DNA from: Adineta steineri
Taxonomy: Eukaryota > Rotifera > Eurotatoria > Adinetida > Adinetidae
Direction: 5' to 3'
DNA length: 64,000 bases
Assembly (NCBI GenBank): GCA_905250115.1
Contig: CAJNOI010000044.1
Coordinates: 282,638-346,637 of the forward strand
In this document: positions 44,214 to 55,563 of the stretch, piece after piece
How positions within the stretch are numbered: the first letter of the stretch is position 1
How the letters are laid out: every line of letters begins with the position of its first letter
Made by a program: the position numbers and the translations under genes
The notes under the pieces: generated by a model
Database searches by the model: none
Told to the model about the DNA's origin: nothing
What the model saw: the letters and a program-made list of their open reading frames with translations, nothing else

Positions 44214-46847
44214 TAGGTACACTCACATGGATTTGGGGGTGCAGGTGTGCATCTTCAGTCAACCCACTCCTACACCCGTACGAAACCCAGCTGAAAGAAG
44301 TGAGATTCTGTATCCGATACTATTGGGGTGAATGCAGAATCGAAAACGGAATCTAAAGGATATCTTGTGGATATGCCAATTTAGAAGGTTCTGAGAAACT
44401 GATTTCATCAATGGACAAAGGAAACATTCAGCTGGGTGTCTTGCAAAGAATTTGTTTTATAAAAATAAAAAAGTCATAGCATAATCACTGTAACAGAAAA
44501 ACAGCTTGCAGTTTGAATAGATGTAAGTCGTAAGATCAGAGATAGTTCAGAATGTTCAGACAACACTGAACTATAATTGTTTATTGAATAAAGTATAAAA
44601 ATAATGACAAATGTATCAAATTGACACGGCAAAATACACACTAAATCCTCTTCGTATATTGACAACTTCTCAATTATATTTATGGTTCAGACTCTATTCC
44701 TTTTTCGAGTATTAATCATCACAATTCACAAGGACCTTGAAAACACTCTGTGGACCCTTTCGTCTATATTTTTTATATATGGACCAACTATATCTACTAA
44801 CCTTCAACTCTTATTATCTTTTTTTTTGTATTTTCAAGGATGGAGAGAAGGATTAGAAAGGGTGAAGGACAAAAGCGTAGAAGAAAAATGAACTGAAAGA
44901 TAACATATTAAAAGAAAAAGTTGCCAGTAACATAACAAAATAGAGAAAGAACATCACGTATTATTGAAATAGATAAAAGGGGTGTCATTCAAAAAGATGT
45001 CCATCACTTCTCTTATATGTTTGTTCCTATCAGCAAATGAATCATGAGATGCTTAATTCGAGTTATAATATAAATGGACATCTAATGCCTAATATCAATT
45101 CGAAAATAAAAAAATAAATATATATATATATATACCCCCTACCCATGTAAGTATAAGAGTTTAGGAATAGATATTCTTTTTTTTATATTTATAAATATAT
45201 AAATGATATTATGTGCGTAAGAAATGTGACGGTGTTAATGATACTACGGTATTAGCGATAGAGAGTAGCTCTGTCACGAAAATACAAAATCCTCACATAA
45301 CACTCACTATCATTGATTTTTAGCCGCCGAAAATGTGTACACAGTAGGCCTCGAGCTCAAAAGCGGTGTGATTGTGGATATTGTATTCATATCATACACG
45401 TCCACATACATACCCTCGACTATTGATCTGTTTCGAAAATACAGCATTCCCACGTAACACTCACATCGCTATCACTATCTATCTATAATTATACATATAT
45501 ATCTATAAAACTAGAGAATACAAATTCCTAAATTTACATAGGTAGGGGGTATATATATAAATTTATAAATATAAATGAAAGAATATTTATTCCTAAATCC
45601 CTAAACTTTTATGGATGGATAGGTATATAGATATATATATGCAATTGTGCATTTATATTATAAGTCGAATTAGGCATCTACTCCATTATCAACTTTTTAT
45701 TCCGAGATATTCTGAAGTAAATTAAAAATCAGTAGAGATATTACATAACATTTCTCATTTTAGTTTTATTCATTACAATGTTTAACATAGCTCTCTTTGT
45801 ATCTTGTTTGAACGTAGCAGAAATAAAGGGTATTAGTGGAAGTGTAGATCTGACAATAATGCAATTATAAATAAATGTACTTTTTTGAGTGTTGCACTCT
45901 GTCAAAATGTACTTTTTCCTTTCTTTGAGGTGAATAATTTACGACACGATGTATTCTATGCAAACACAGAAATGGCGGTGAAAGAACGACAAAATAAATT
46001 ATTCATGTCATTGAATTCATAAGGTGTGTTCATTTTGGATGCAGTCATACAGTGATTAAAAGTCAGTTTTTTATCACATTTCGAATTTTGAAGAAGGATA
46101 TGTGTTGAGAACGAAGAGAACATATGCAGTAGACAAAAGTATAAGTATCGCTTGAGGTGGAATATTTTATTATTCTTACATAAAATATAAGGACCTTCAA
46201 TATTCTCTTCATGACAGCACGCTGAATACAACCACATTACGCATGGCAGAAATTCTGTGATACGTCATAAAAAGAAATAGAGAAGAACTGGAAAGAAAGT
46301 CTACGACAAGTGTTGGCAACTAGCGCACGTTGTCGTCATAAAAAAGTAACTTTTTCTTTCCTTCTTACTATTCAACGTGTGTTTCACACATACGAAGGTT
46401 CTTCTTTTTTTTTCTTTCTATACATTCTGGACACATTACGAAGTAATAGACCTTTTAATGATCGTGACGTGCTTGTCAAATTCTACATCACATTTTTTAC
46501 TTCAGTGTATGTCTCATTATTTTTTCGTTATGACAGTCGGCAGTAATACATGAAAGGTAAGACGTCAACGATGCACAATAGAGCAGAATGTAAAAAAATA
46601 TATAATTTGTATATCGTTTAGTATAATTTAACGTGGTGATCATGATTATATGTATGTTTTAATTTCTTTTAAATAATGTTTTAAGAGAGAAGATTTGCCC
46701 AATGCAATTGTGACGAACTATCTTACTAAATGTTCGTGAGTCATGTATTACGACGAAGTACAATCGTTTATAACTTTTGTATTCGTCAACTGAGTGTTAT
46801 GAATAATTCTCTTGAATTAATTCATCATCTCTCATTATCGTTTCTAG
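44214..46847. other. Intergenic region with degenerate telomeric repeats and a MITE
   Basis: No gene was supported. Contents: degenerate telomere-like repeats (about 44233-44285), AT-rich sequence, and the inverted-repeat element at 45048-45678. The last ~300 bp before 46848 should hold the exchanger promoter and 5' UTR. Confidence 0.45.
45048..45678. mobile_element. MITE-like element with 29-bp terminal inverted repeats
   Basis: The ends GATGCTTAATTCGAG (45048, continuing TTATAATATAAATG to 45076) and its inverse at 45650-45678 differ at about 2 of 29 positions. Inside, a second inverted pair (TATACCCCCTACCCA at 45132 against GGTAGGGGGTATATA near 45541) extends the foldback. No open frame of note. 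Confidence 0.6.
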
Positions 46848-49800
46848 ATGACTGTAATCGATAATAGTACGATAAATTCTCATGTTGGAGAAGAACATGC
46901 GATTGGTACAGTGATTTTATTTTTATCATTTGCTGTCTTGGCTGGATGTGTATGCAAATTAATACTTTCACAAATATTGAAAAATAAATTTCCTGCTCCA
47001 TTTACAGTGATCGTACTCATTTTGGGCTTCAGTATCGGTATGATTATAGCCCATATTTATGGAGTTACCAATGATTTTTTACTTGGTGAAAAAGTATTAA
47101 GAGAAATTAATCCTCATCTTATTTATTATATTTTTCTACCGTTACTCATATTCGACTCTGCGTTTAACAGCCATTTTCATGTTATTCGACCACACATCCT
47201 ATCTGCTATACTTCTCGCTGGTCCTGGTGTACTCATTTCTACTTCTATCGTTGCAGTGTTTGGTGTCTATATATTTCCTTATCATTGGTCGTGGTTAGTT
47301 AGTATAATGTTTGGAAGTATTCTGAGTGCAACAGATCCCGTTGCTGTTGTGGCATTATTACACGAATCAGGGGCAAGTAAATCACTAGCAGCATTGATCG
47401 ATCTTGAATCATTATTGAATGATGGTTCCGCTTTTGTCATCTTCATGGTTTTTCGAGATATTGTCGTCGGCAAAAGTGATAATGCCAAGAAAATTATTAT
47501 CGATATCGCCAAGTTCACTATAGGTCAGTAAAGTTGGGTTATAATTGTTTTTTGTCATGACACAGATTCTAAAGTTATTTGCTAATATTCTAGGTGGTCC
47601 AGCTTTTGGTATTGCCTGTGGCATCGTTGCCGTGATCGTTTTCAATCTGATCCATAATGAACCTGAAGTCGAAATTATATCGACTTTTGGTCTTGCGTAT
47701 CTGATATTCTATGTTGCTGACGTTGAAATAGGTGTTTCAGCTGTCCTGGCAGTGGTGGTCATGGGACTTTTTATGGCCAAACACAAATATTGTATTAGTA
47801 GTCATGTGCAAGTTCCAATGGCTAATACTTGGCGCATCATTATTGATTTTGCAAATATTCTCATTTTTATCATTACTGGTATTATTTTAGCTCACTCATT
47901 GATCGGCACTAAAACAACTATTATTATACATGATTTTGGATTTTCTATTCTATTGTATATTGCTATTCATCTCGCACGTCTATCGTCTGCCCTAATTCTC
48001 TATCCTTTTATACGTTGGAGTGGTGTGCATCTATCTTGGAGAGAATATACGGTTTTAGTTTGGGGCGGTTTAAGAGGAAGTATGTCCGTCATTTTAGCTT
48101 TGATGGTTGATTCTGAAGAACAGATCGATATTGAAACGAGACATCGTTTTCTTTTTCATATATGCATGATTACCCTTCTCACACTAATTATCAATGGAAC
48201 AAGCAGCAAATTCTTAGTAAGACTTCTTGGTGTAGATCATGGTATGTACATACTATTCTCGATGTATTAATGAACTTATTCTTTTTCAGGGACACCGGAA
48301 AGTGAACGCATTTTAGTACAAGCTCTCGAACATATGCGTAAACAAACAGCGATACAACTGCATAAGATGAAACAGGAAAAACAATTTTCTGATGTCGATT
48401 GGACTATGCTCAACGAATATTTACCGGAAACATTAGTTCAAGAAATGGATGCACAACGAAGAACTTCCGTTCATCGCCGATTCTCCGTTCTACCAGAATT
48501 TCCTGATAATATATTGCAAGATGTTCATGAAAAAAGTACTGTCAAAGATATTGAATTAAAATCAGTTCCGAGTATATGTGAGACCGACAGTATTCCGATA
48601 AACTTCACTCCGGGCCAACAGTATTCAACTCTTCGACATATCGTATGGTCAACTATTGATATGGGGTCAAGTGATAAAAATAAAAATGAAAATGTGGACT
48701 TTCGAAATGAACTAACTACTCGTTTTCTCACAGCATTGTTAGTTGACTATGAAAAACAATGGTTTCTTGGGATGATTCGTCGACGAACACTCTACATTCT
48801 AATTCAATCAGTTGAAAAAGCTAAACATCAGCATTCATTGAAAGTTCATTGGCAATTAATCGTTGAACATTTTCGATTATCGAGATCGCTGAAAATTCTT
48901 ATGCGATTTAATGGTATCGACTGCATTAAAAAACAGTCGCATAAATTATTATTTGATCATATCTTTCTCACCATTGAATTGACTCTCGGTAAGTAATGAA
49001 ATAAAAATGATTTGTTTGATTTTCTTGAAAAATCATTTCTTTATCGTGTAGCTTTTCATTCTGCTCGAACTCGTATGGATAATATTCAAAAGCAATTTCC
49101 TGAATTGGCTAAAATTGATGAACGAATTTGGCACGAAGTTTATCAAGAAATTCATTTCTATCATGTTACTGCTACCTATATTCTTCTCGATATACAACAA
49201 TCCTATGAATTGTGTTGGCAAATTCATATGACAAAACGATGTGCTCAAATATTACTCAAATATGAACTGAAGATGATCACTGAACTTTATGAAACGGGAA
49301 TGCTTGGAAAAAGTATATATTCACATATCAACGAATTAATTGAAAAGAAATTGTTTAGTCTCGAATTCTATCGTGTTCAAATGCCAAAAGGTCATGTGAA
49401 AGCGATTAAAAATGCCTTTGACTTATTACCATTCTTTCAATCACTAGCTGTTCCTGAATACAGACGTTGGAAAGCGATTATGAAACCAACACATCGATGG
49501 TTTCAACCAAATAAAACTCTAATTAAAAAGGGTGACACAGTATCGACTGCCTATCTTATCGTTCGAGGTATTGTTCAATGTGACATAGATACAGTTCCCA
49601 TCTATTATCGATCGGGTAATATTATCGGAATCGATGCTTTATTCTCACAAAACCTAACAGCACATGATACTTATTTTGTCAGTGGTGGACTTTTGGAAGC
49701 TTATCGTATCGATAATACATTATTGAATCAATTTTTAAACGATGAGAATTTAGCTCCTTCCATCTATCGTGAAATTGCTCGACATATCTTGACTAATAGT

Positions 49801-50232
49801 TACCAAGAACGTGTGCCATTGAATCGTTTGCAGGTTAGATTACTTTTGCATCAACGAGCAAAATTTTATTGGAATCAATCGGAAATATCGATTCAACTGA
49901 AAGAGAATCAAAGATTATTTATTCTTGCCGGCAACGTTATTCATTTATCGAATAATGAAAAAAAAACGTATGAATCTATTCAACTGCAAATCTTTGATAG
50001 TGAAGCAGAAATTCTTCTTAATTCATCGACGGTGGCCTATTCATGGATGTACGAAGATGAAGAATTTTGTAGTAAAGATACTGATCTTACAGTTCATTTT
50101 CCATTGCAAACCCATGGTTTGCTCTCAAATGATTTACTTTATCCAGGATATTCAGGTGAAATTACGAGTTCTCCCGAACGACGACGTTCATCACTACTCG
50201 TGAACAGTGGCGCACATTCCACTGAGGTGTAA
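46848..50232 (+). CDS. Na+/H+ exchanger with cyclic-nucleotide-binding-like domain (1067 aa, 4 exons)
   Basis: Exons 46848-47523, 47594-48241, 48290-48988 and 49052-50232 join in phase. The N-terminal ~450 residues form a cation/proton antiporter with about 12 membrane spans. The active-site segment is SATDPVAVVALLHESG followed by LIDLESLLNDGSAFV, and WGGLRGSMSVILAL is the conserved Arg/Gly segment. The cytosolic C-terminus has a long helical region and, at residues about 830-940, a cyclic-nucleotide-binding fold (KTLIKKGDTVSTAYLIVRG). The phosphate-binding cassette lacks the usual Arg (IIGIDALFSQNLTAHD). There is no four-helix voltage sensor between the two parts, unlike SLC9C1, so the layout is closer to plant SOS1. 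A role in Na+ or pH control is likely. Confidence 0.85.
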
Positions 50233-50856
50233 TTTAATATTTTAAAACATAATCTTTCGTTTACTTCTTTAGCTTACGAAAATAGTCATAACAATGACAA
50301 AAGACAGTTTACCGAGAAGGATCATCTTTTTCATATTATTTCTACACATTATATAGACGACTATGTATTTCAAAATCTTTTTATATTTTTGTGTTCTGAT
50401 ACCTAATATTTACTTTTTATTATTCTTCAATAAATCTTTTCATATTACTTCATACTCAGTTTTGTGTTTCTCTGAAGGGTGTGGGTGTAGACTAAAGTCA
50501 TGTAGCTACGCCAAATCCTTCGATAATGTATTAAACTACTGAAGAATAGAAAAAATCAACCAACAGAATGAATTGTCTTTTTTTTTTACAAAAAATTATT
50601 TTGAATTTTACTACATTATTTATCGATTTATTCATTTGATTGCCCATCAGATCTCGATTGTTTTCTAGATTTTAGAGTACCAATATATTTCAAATGTATA
50701 TTGTTCGTTACTATCAGAAGTATTTGTAATGTTGAACGCTATTCTTGCTCTTGAATATAAAAAGAAAATGGAAAATTTTGACTTATTTTATTATCGAAAA
50801 ATTTGTAAAAAATCTATTTCTTTTTTTTTCTAACAAAAAAAGTCATTAATTCTGTG
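50233..50856. other. Intergenic region, edge of repeat island 2
   Basis: Holds the exchanger 3' UTR and a short telomere-like GGGTGTGGGTG block at 50476-50493. Nothing else recognised. Confidence 0.45.
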
Positions 50857-51057
50857 TTAGTTTTTTAAGATTTCAGGTTCTTCTGGCGATACAATTCCTT
50901 CTTTGTCTTCTTCAACAACTTCATGTAAAGTGATAAATGCATCAACAGCATGTTCAAAATTTTCCAGATGTTTAACAATAATATTTGTAATCTTATTAAT
51001 AATTTTGATGAAATCTTCTTCACTTGTTAACGTGTAGTAAACGAAAATTAGATTCAT
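50857..51057 (-). CDS. Small unrecognised ORF or terminal exon (66 aa)
   Basis: Starts at ATG 51057: MNLIFVYYTLTSEEDFIKII. Acidic C-terminus (HEVVEEDKEGIVSPEEPE). The composition looks like real protein, and the frame could be the last exon of a gene whose upstream exons lie to the right. No family was recognised and no supporting splice partner was proven. Confidence 0.35.
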   Translation of the reverse strand: MNLIFVYYTLTSEEDFIKIINKITNIIVKHLENFEHAVDAFITLHEVVEEDKEGIVSPEEPEILKN

Positions 51058-51233
51058 CTTTATTTTTATATAATATCATTATATCTCACTCAAGCTGATT
51101 TGAATTTTGTTCAGATTGATGAACCGATTTATCTGCACTGTTTTGTCGACGATATAGTTCAGGCCAGTTATATTATTCTAATCCAGATCGGACAATCCGA
51201 CATGGAAACGGCCGGTTCGTAGTATTTGCAAGT

Positions 51234-51650
51234 TTTCGTGGAAACAGTAAATCTTTACCTTGGATTAAATATTCTGGAATTATTCGGTGAAATTGAATTC
51301 CTTGATAACCAAAACATCTTCACTTGTACAGAGTTTGAAAATTATCTAAGAAAAAAGAAATTTTCTAATGAAAGAAATGTTTTTGCCCAATATACCTGCT
51401 GTAATTGGTGTGGTATTATGAAACAGCTATAAAAATAGAATTTATTATTTCAAGGAAAAAACATATCTATCTTACTTCGAATTGAATACGATCAACTTCA
51501 TTATTGTTTATTGAAATATCGAAGAAAACCATGTTATATTGGTTTAATCGTTGTGCAGTAGCTGGAGTACGTTTAGCATTATGAATGCTATTTTTTATTT
51601 TTGTGGCAACTTCACCATCGCGTTTCAAATTTCTAAAATAAAATCTTGAA
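51234..51650 (-). pseudogene. Cyclophilin (peptidyl-prolyl isomerase) pseudogene fragment
   Basis: On the minus strand, MVFFDISINNNEVDRIQFE (around 51560-51484) matches the start of cyclophilins. After an intron come LFHNTTPITA and DNFQTL, then FGYQGIQFHRIIPEYLIQG, the conserved FGYxGxxFHRxIPxFMxQGG block. Between DNFQTL and FGYQG the frame hits TGA and is one codon short, so indels have occurred. Everything after the Gln-Gly of the block, including the rest of the active site, is absent. An N-terminal extension (NLKRDGEVATKIKNSIHN) may come from a neighbouring repeated gene. Confidence 0.65.
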
Positions 51651-51736
51651 TAAAAAATTTTTAAAATGTAATTTACTTTCCTACCTTTTTTATCAAAACA
51701 TTCGTTGATTGAAAATCGTGATAAGACTTTTTAAGG

Positions 51737-51786
51737 TCTGGGTGAAGGTGGGTGGGTGTGGGTGATGGTGGTTGTGGGTGTGGGTA
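51737..51786 (+). repeat. Interstitial telomere-like repeat, G-strand
   Basis: A run of GGTGGGTGGGTGTGGGTG with variants and only a G-rich arm. Confidence 0.75.
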
Positions 51787-51799
51787 AATTGTAGTTATA

Positions 51800-52387
51800 G
51801 TAAAAGTTACTTACAAATCGTATGTAGTAGAGGTCACCGACAAAGTAATGCACTGTTTCAATGTATTCTTTATTAAATGTGTATTTGATCTTAAATTCTT
51901 GTTGTTCTTCATTATTGTATAAAAATAAATTGTTGTTCTAAAAAACAGAGTTAATTATTAATTGATATGAGAAGAAAAAGAAAGTTAGTTCTTACTATTC
52001 CATTTATGCCTTCGAAATTTTTATTACTCATATTATGGTGAAATAGTATCTTGAGGGTATGGGTATTGGAGAGTGCATATAGTTATACGCACACCCACAC
52101 CTTCAGTATCATTATCAGGCAGTTTGCATTTGAGATCCAAATCCTCTTTTTTTATTGGTCAGATACGAATAAATGTTTTTCCTAAAAAAAAGAAAGTTAA
52201 TTATACTAGTCGCAGAAAGCTCATTATCAGTTGATCTGAGAAGAAGAAAAAAGCTAGTTCTTACCATTCCGTTTAGCACTTGGTAGTTGTTGTTTAGCAT
52301 GATGTGATGGAATAAAATGATACATTGTTCATCTTTAGTTTGCAGTTGTGTTTCATAAAACTCGAGTAGTTCTTCTAGTGTACACAT
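51800..52387 (-). pseudogene. Unrecognised multi-exon gene, copy A (decayed)
   Basis: Minus-strand exons: a start exon at 52387-52266 (MCTLEELLEFYETQLQTKD, then ILFHHIMLNNNYQVLNGM); a second exon near 52182-52100 that has a stop and a frameshift relative to copy B; and a third at about 51940-51820 (NNLFLYNNEEQQEFKIKY, then ETVHYFVGDLYYIRF). Exons 2 and 3 share an N..L..Y..FK.KY pattern, suggesting an exon-encoded repeat. Exon 2 runs into a telomeric foldback. No family was recognised. Confidence 0.45.
52053..52102 (+). repeat. Telomeric-repeat foldback, family B
   Basis: GAGGGTATGGGTATTGG, core GAGAGTGCATATAGTTATAC, then GCACACCCACACC. The core is shared with 54268-54335 and 54736-54785. Confidence 0.7.
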
Positions 52388-52835
52388 GGATCCAAACGTA
52401 GAAAAAAAACTAGAAAAATATAGATAGTTATAAGAAAGATCACTAGGATGAAATCTTATTACATCACATATACAAAATTCTATCTTGTGTGTCTCTAAAA
52501 AATGTTCTTTACAAAAGTGAGAATACTATAAAAGATTTTGTAAAGAATTTCTTAGAGTTATACAAAATGAAAGTTTGTATATATGATGGAATAAGGTTTC
52601 GTTCTAGCGAATTTTTTTTTATAATTGTCGTCTATGCTTGTTGAATTTCTTCTGATTGTGGATTTTTTCTGTGTACATTAGTTGAACCTTTTGTTCCACA
52701 GATTATTTTATCTTCAGAATCAATGAATAATAGATTAAAGAAAGAACTCTGACGTTTGTGTTAAATCTTGAGTGAGAGCAAAGAAATCAAACCCACACCC
52801 CGATTCCCTCTCTCCTCTCATAGTTTCTTGTTCTC
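52388..52835. other. Spacer in repeat island 2
   Basis: AT-rich sequence that recurs in the second unit around 55085-55560 (shared words such as ATTCTTTACA and TTGTTGAATTTCTTCTGATT). No gene seen. Confidence 0.5.
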
Positions 52836-53361
52836 CTAAGTCCTAAGATCCGTACTTTGACCTCTGACCACCACCAATATTACATCTGGACAGACTTTTC
52901 GAGATGAATTAAAGCCATACAATTCCAATTCCAGGTGTTCTTTTCGGAGGCAACCAGGAGAATCACAGAGGTGTGAACCTAAAGAACAGAAAAATCGATA
53001 TATTAGTTCAAATAAAACAATAGATAGTATACCTAAATAAGATGCAGGATCGCTCGGCAATGGTGGCAGTTCGTTTTGTTCTTTGGCACGAAGGATAACA
53101 TGGTGAGACTTCACCTCAAAACCAGAGATATTCGTCTTATTATAAAATTCTTGTGCAGACTCATAAATTGAAGAGTATCGTCCGGATAATGAAATATGAA
53201 CATGGAGGATTGTCAATGTGGTCAGGGTTAATAAAACACTCGCACCACCCCTTGAAAAATTGTCCTACAACAAAAACAAAATTAGTTAAGCATTACAGAA
53301 TCATACCATTGACTTACTATCACGTCCATTGAAACCCTTCAGTTTAGCAAGTTCATCGTCG
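52836..53361 (-). pseudogene. His-Me-finger (HNH-like) zinc-module gene, copy A
   Basis: Minus-strand exons: about 53361-53318 (DDELAKLKGFNGRD), 53267-53034 (GRYSSIYESAQEFYNKTN, then LPPLPSDPASYL) and 52980-52836 (SHLCDSPGCLRKEHLELE, then NSSRKVCPD). The H-L-C-x5-C-x4-H-L-x-L-E arrangement matches the zinc-binding region of His-Me-finger homing endonucleases. The first donor/acceptor pair no longer gives the reading frame used downstream, whereas copy B does, so copy A is probably broken there. Its upstream part has been replaced by an NRPS fragment. A nuclease role is inferred from the motif alone. Confidence 0.5.
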
Positions 53362-53889
53362 GAGGTTGTTCTTCGAACTGAACAAGAATTTATTCACCAA
53401 ATAAATAATACAGATATATCTACATTATATTCATGGTCCAATACTGTTCACGAATATTTTATTCAACAAACTCAATTATATTCACAAAAATCAGCTCTTG
53501 AACTTAATGAACAATCACTTACTTATAGTGAATTATTATATTCTTTGTATTGTTTAACAAATCATTTAATTGATAATATTCAATCAAATGAAATTATATG
53601 TCAATGTGTTGAACGATCTTTTGAAATGATTATTGGTATGTTAGCAATCTTATCAAGTGGTGCAGTTTATTGTCCATTATCACCTATGGATCCACCACTA
53701 CCACTTAAAACTCTTATTCAAGATACATCTTCAAAGACTCTTCTTATTCATAGTTTTACTTGGCAAACAATTCTAATGACTTATACATCATGTAATCTTA
53801 TTAAAATAGATTCATTTATTATTTTTAATTATAATGATACGATTTGTAATATCATCAATAGTTTTTGTAAAGTTATCTTTACTGGTTAA
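53362..53889 (+). pseudogene. Truncated NRPS adenylation domain
   Basis: No ATG start. From about 53362 the plus-strand frame reads as the beginning of a non-ribosomal peptide synthetase adenylation domain. ALELNEQSLTYSELLYSL (A1 core) is followed by GMLAILSSGAVYCPLSPMDP (A2 core). It ends at TAA (53887-53889) before the A3 nucleotide-binding loop, so it cannot be a working domain. Its left edge lies exactly where the HNH-like copies A and B stop resembling each other, which suggests a rearrangement junction. NRPS genes of bacterial type are known in bdelloids. Confidence 0.75.
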
Positions 53890-53954
53890 TCTATAATAAA
53901 CAAAAATTACATTCATGTTTATTTATGTATAATATTATACATTACTCAATTTCA

Positions 53955-54192
53955 TTCATATTGAACTGTTCGACGATTTTGACATTCGGCCATCGTATTT
54001 TGTTATTCTAAATTAAATAAAACAATTTTAATCATATATTTTTAACATACAATAATGTGTTTACTTCGATGTTCACACGAATAACTCCTGAATTAACAGT
54101 GACAATCAAAATAAATTCTGTATTACTGTATTTGTACCGTAAAGACTTTTTTCGATTAGAATGAGCCGATAATTGCATGAAATTTTTATCCT
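53955..54192 (-). pseudogene. Two C-terminal exons of an unrecognised gene
   Basis: Minus strand: exon about 54192-54068 (DKNFMQLSAHSNRKKSLRYK, then FILIVTVNSGVIRVNIE) and a last exon about 54011-53955 (NNKIRWPNVKIVEQFNM, then stop). The first shares the K..L.Y.Y pattern with exons 2-3 of the neighbouring repeated gene, so it may be that gene's downstream part. Not recognised. Confidence 0.35.
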
Positions 54193-54267
54193 AACTTTTA
54201 AGAATACAATTATATAATAATTTAGTAAATTTCTCTCACCTTATACAAAACATCAGTATTTTTTTCG

Positions 54268-54335
54268 ATGGGTGCGAGTGTGGATATGGGTGTGGCTATC
54301 GAAGAGTGCATATAGTTATACCTACACCCACACTT
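54268..54335 (+). repeat. Telomeric-repeat foldback, family B
   Basis: GGGTGCGAGTGTGG and GGGTGTGGC arm, core AGAGTGCATATAGTTATAC, then CTACACCCACAC. A further GGGGTGGGTGTGCG block lies at 54375-54392. Confidence 0.7.
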
Positions 54336-54599
54336 TCAATATCAACATCAGGCAGTTCGTATTTGATTTCCAAGTCGGGGTGGGTGTGCGTTTGGCTACG
54401 ACTGCAACAGTTATATGCTCACTCATTCTCCCCTATAAATCTTTAAAATAAAATCTTCCAAAAAAAAAATTTAAAAAGTAATTTACTTTCTCACCCATCT
54501 TCATTGAAACATTTTTTTATTGGAAAATGTGATGTTGTTGTGTTTGTTTTGGTAATCTATAAAAACATTTCATAATTGTTCTAATTGTAGTTATAATAA

Positions 54600-55070
54600 A
54601 AGTTACTTACAAATCGTATGTAGTATAGGTCACCGACAAAGTAGTACACTGTTTAAATGTATTCATTATTAAATGTGTATTTGATCTTAAATTCTTGTTG
54701 TTTCTCATTATTATAGTTATTAGTAAAATCACTCTTGAGGGTATGGGTATCGGAGAGTGCATATAGTTATACGCGCACCCACACTTTCAATATCATCATC
54801 AGGCAGTTTGTATTTGAAATCTAAAGCTTCTTTTTCTTGTTTATCATATACGAGTAAATGTTTATTCTAAAAAAGAAAGTTAATTATACTAGCCGCAGAA
54901 AGCTCATTATTAGTTAATCTGAGAAGAAAAAGAAGTTTAGCTCTTACAATCCCGTTTAGTGCTTCGTAGTTTTTGTGCAGCATTATATGATGGAATAAGA
55001 TGATACAATTTTCATCTTGATTTTGTAGTTTTTTTGCATAAAAATCGACTAATTCTTCGAGTGTGTACAT
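54600..55070 (-). pseudogene. Unrecognised multi-exon gene, copy B
   Basis: Paralogue of 51800-52387 in the same orientation, about 2.7 kb away. Start exon 55070-54949 (MYTLEELVDFYAKKLQNQD, ILFHHIMLHKNYEALNGI). Second exon from about 54867 is open (NKHLLVYDKQEKEALDFKYK, then LPDDDIESV) and runs into a family-B foldback. Third exon about 54715-54610 has GAA changed to TAA relative to copy A (NNEYI-stop-TVYYFVGDLYYIRF). Both copies are thus damaged, at different places. Confidence 0.45.
54736..54785 (+). repeat. Telomeric-repeat foldback, family B
   Basis: GAGGGTATGGGTATCGG, core GAGAGTGCATATAGTTATAC, then GCGCACCCACAC. Confidence 0.7.
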
Positions 55071-55563
55071 CGATCTAAAAGTGAAAAAAGCCCAAAAATA
55101 TAAATATTAAAAAAAAGTAGATAAATGTAAATATTTATAAGAAAGATCACTAGTATGAAATATTATTACAACACATATTCAAAATCTTATCTTGTATAAC
55201 TCTAAAAAATTCTTTACAGAAGTGAGAATACTATAATAGATTTTGTAAAGAATTTTCTGGAGTTATGTAAGATGAAAGTCTCTATGTATAAAGCAATAAG
55301 GTTTCGCTCTAGCAAATCATTTGATAACTGTCGTCTATGGTTGTTGAATTTCTTCTGATTGTGGGTTTTTTTCTTTGTACATTAGTTTAACCGTTTGTTC
55401 CACAGATAATTTTATCTTCGGAATCGATCAATAATGGATTAAAGAAAGAACTCTGATCTTCGTGTTAAGCCTTGAGTAAGAGCAAAGAAATCAAACTCAC
55501 CCCCTATTCCCTCTCTCCTATCATAGTTTCTTGTTCTCCTAAGTCCTAACATCCGTATTTCAT

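Noticed and set aside
51226..51432. Plus-strand 68-residue open frame
   Set aside because: No ATG start. The minus strand carries cyclophilin sequence, so this is its shadow.
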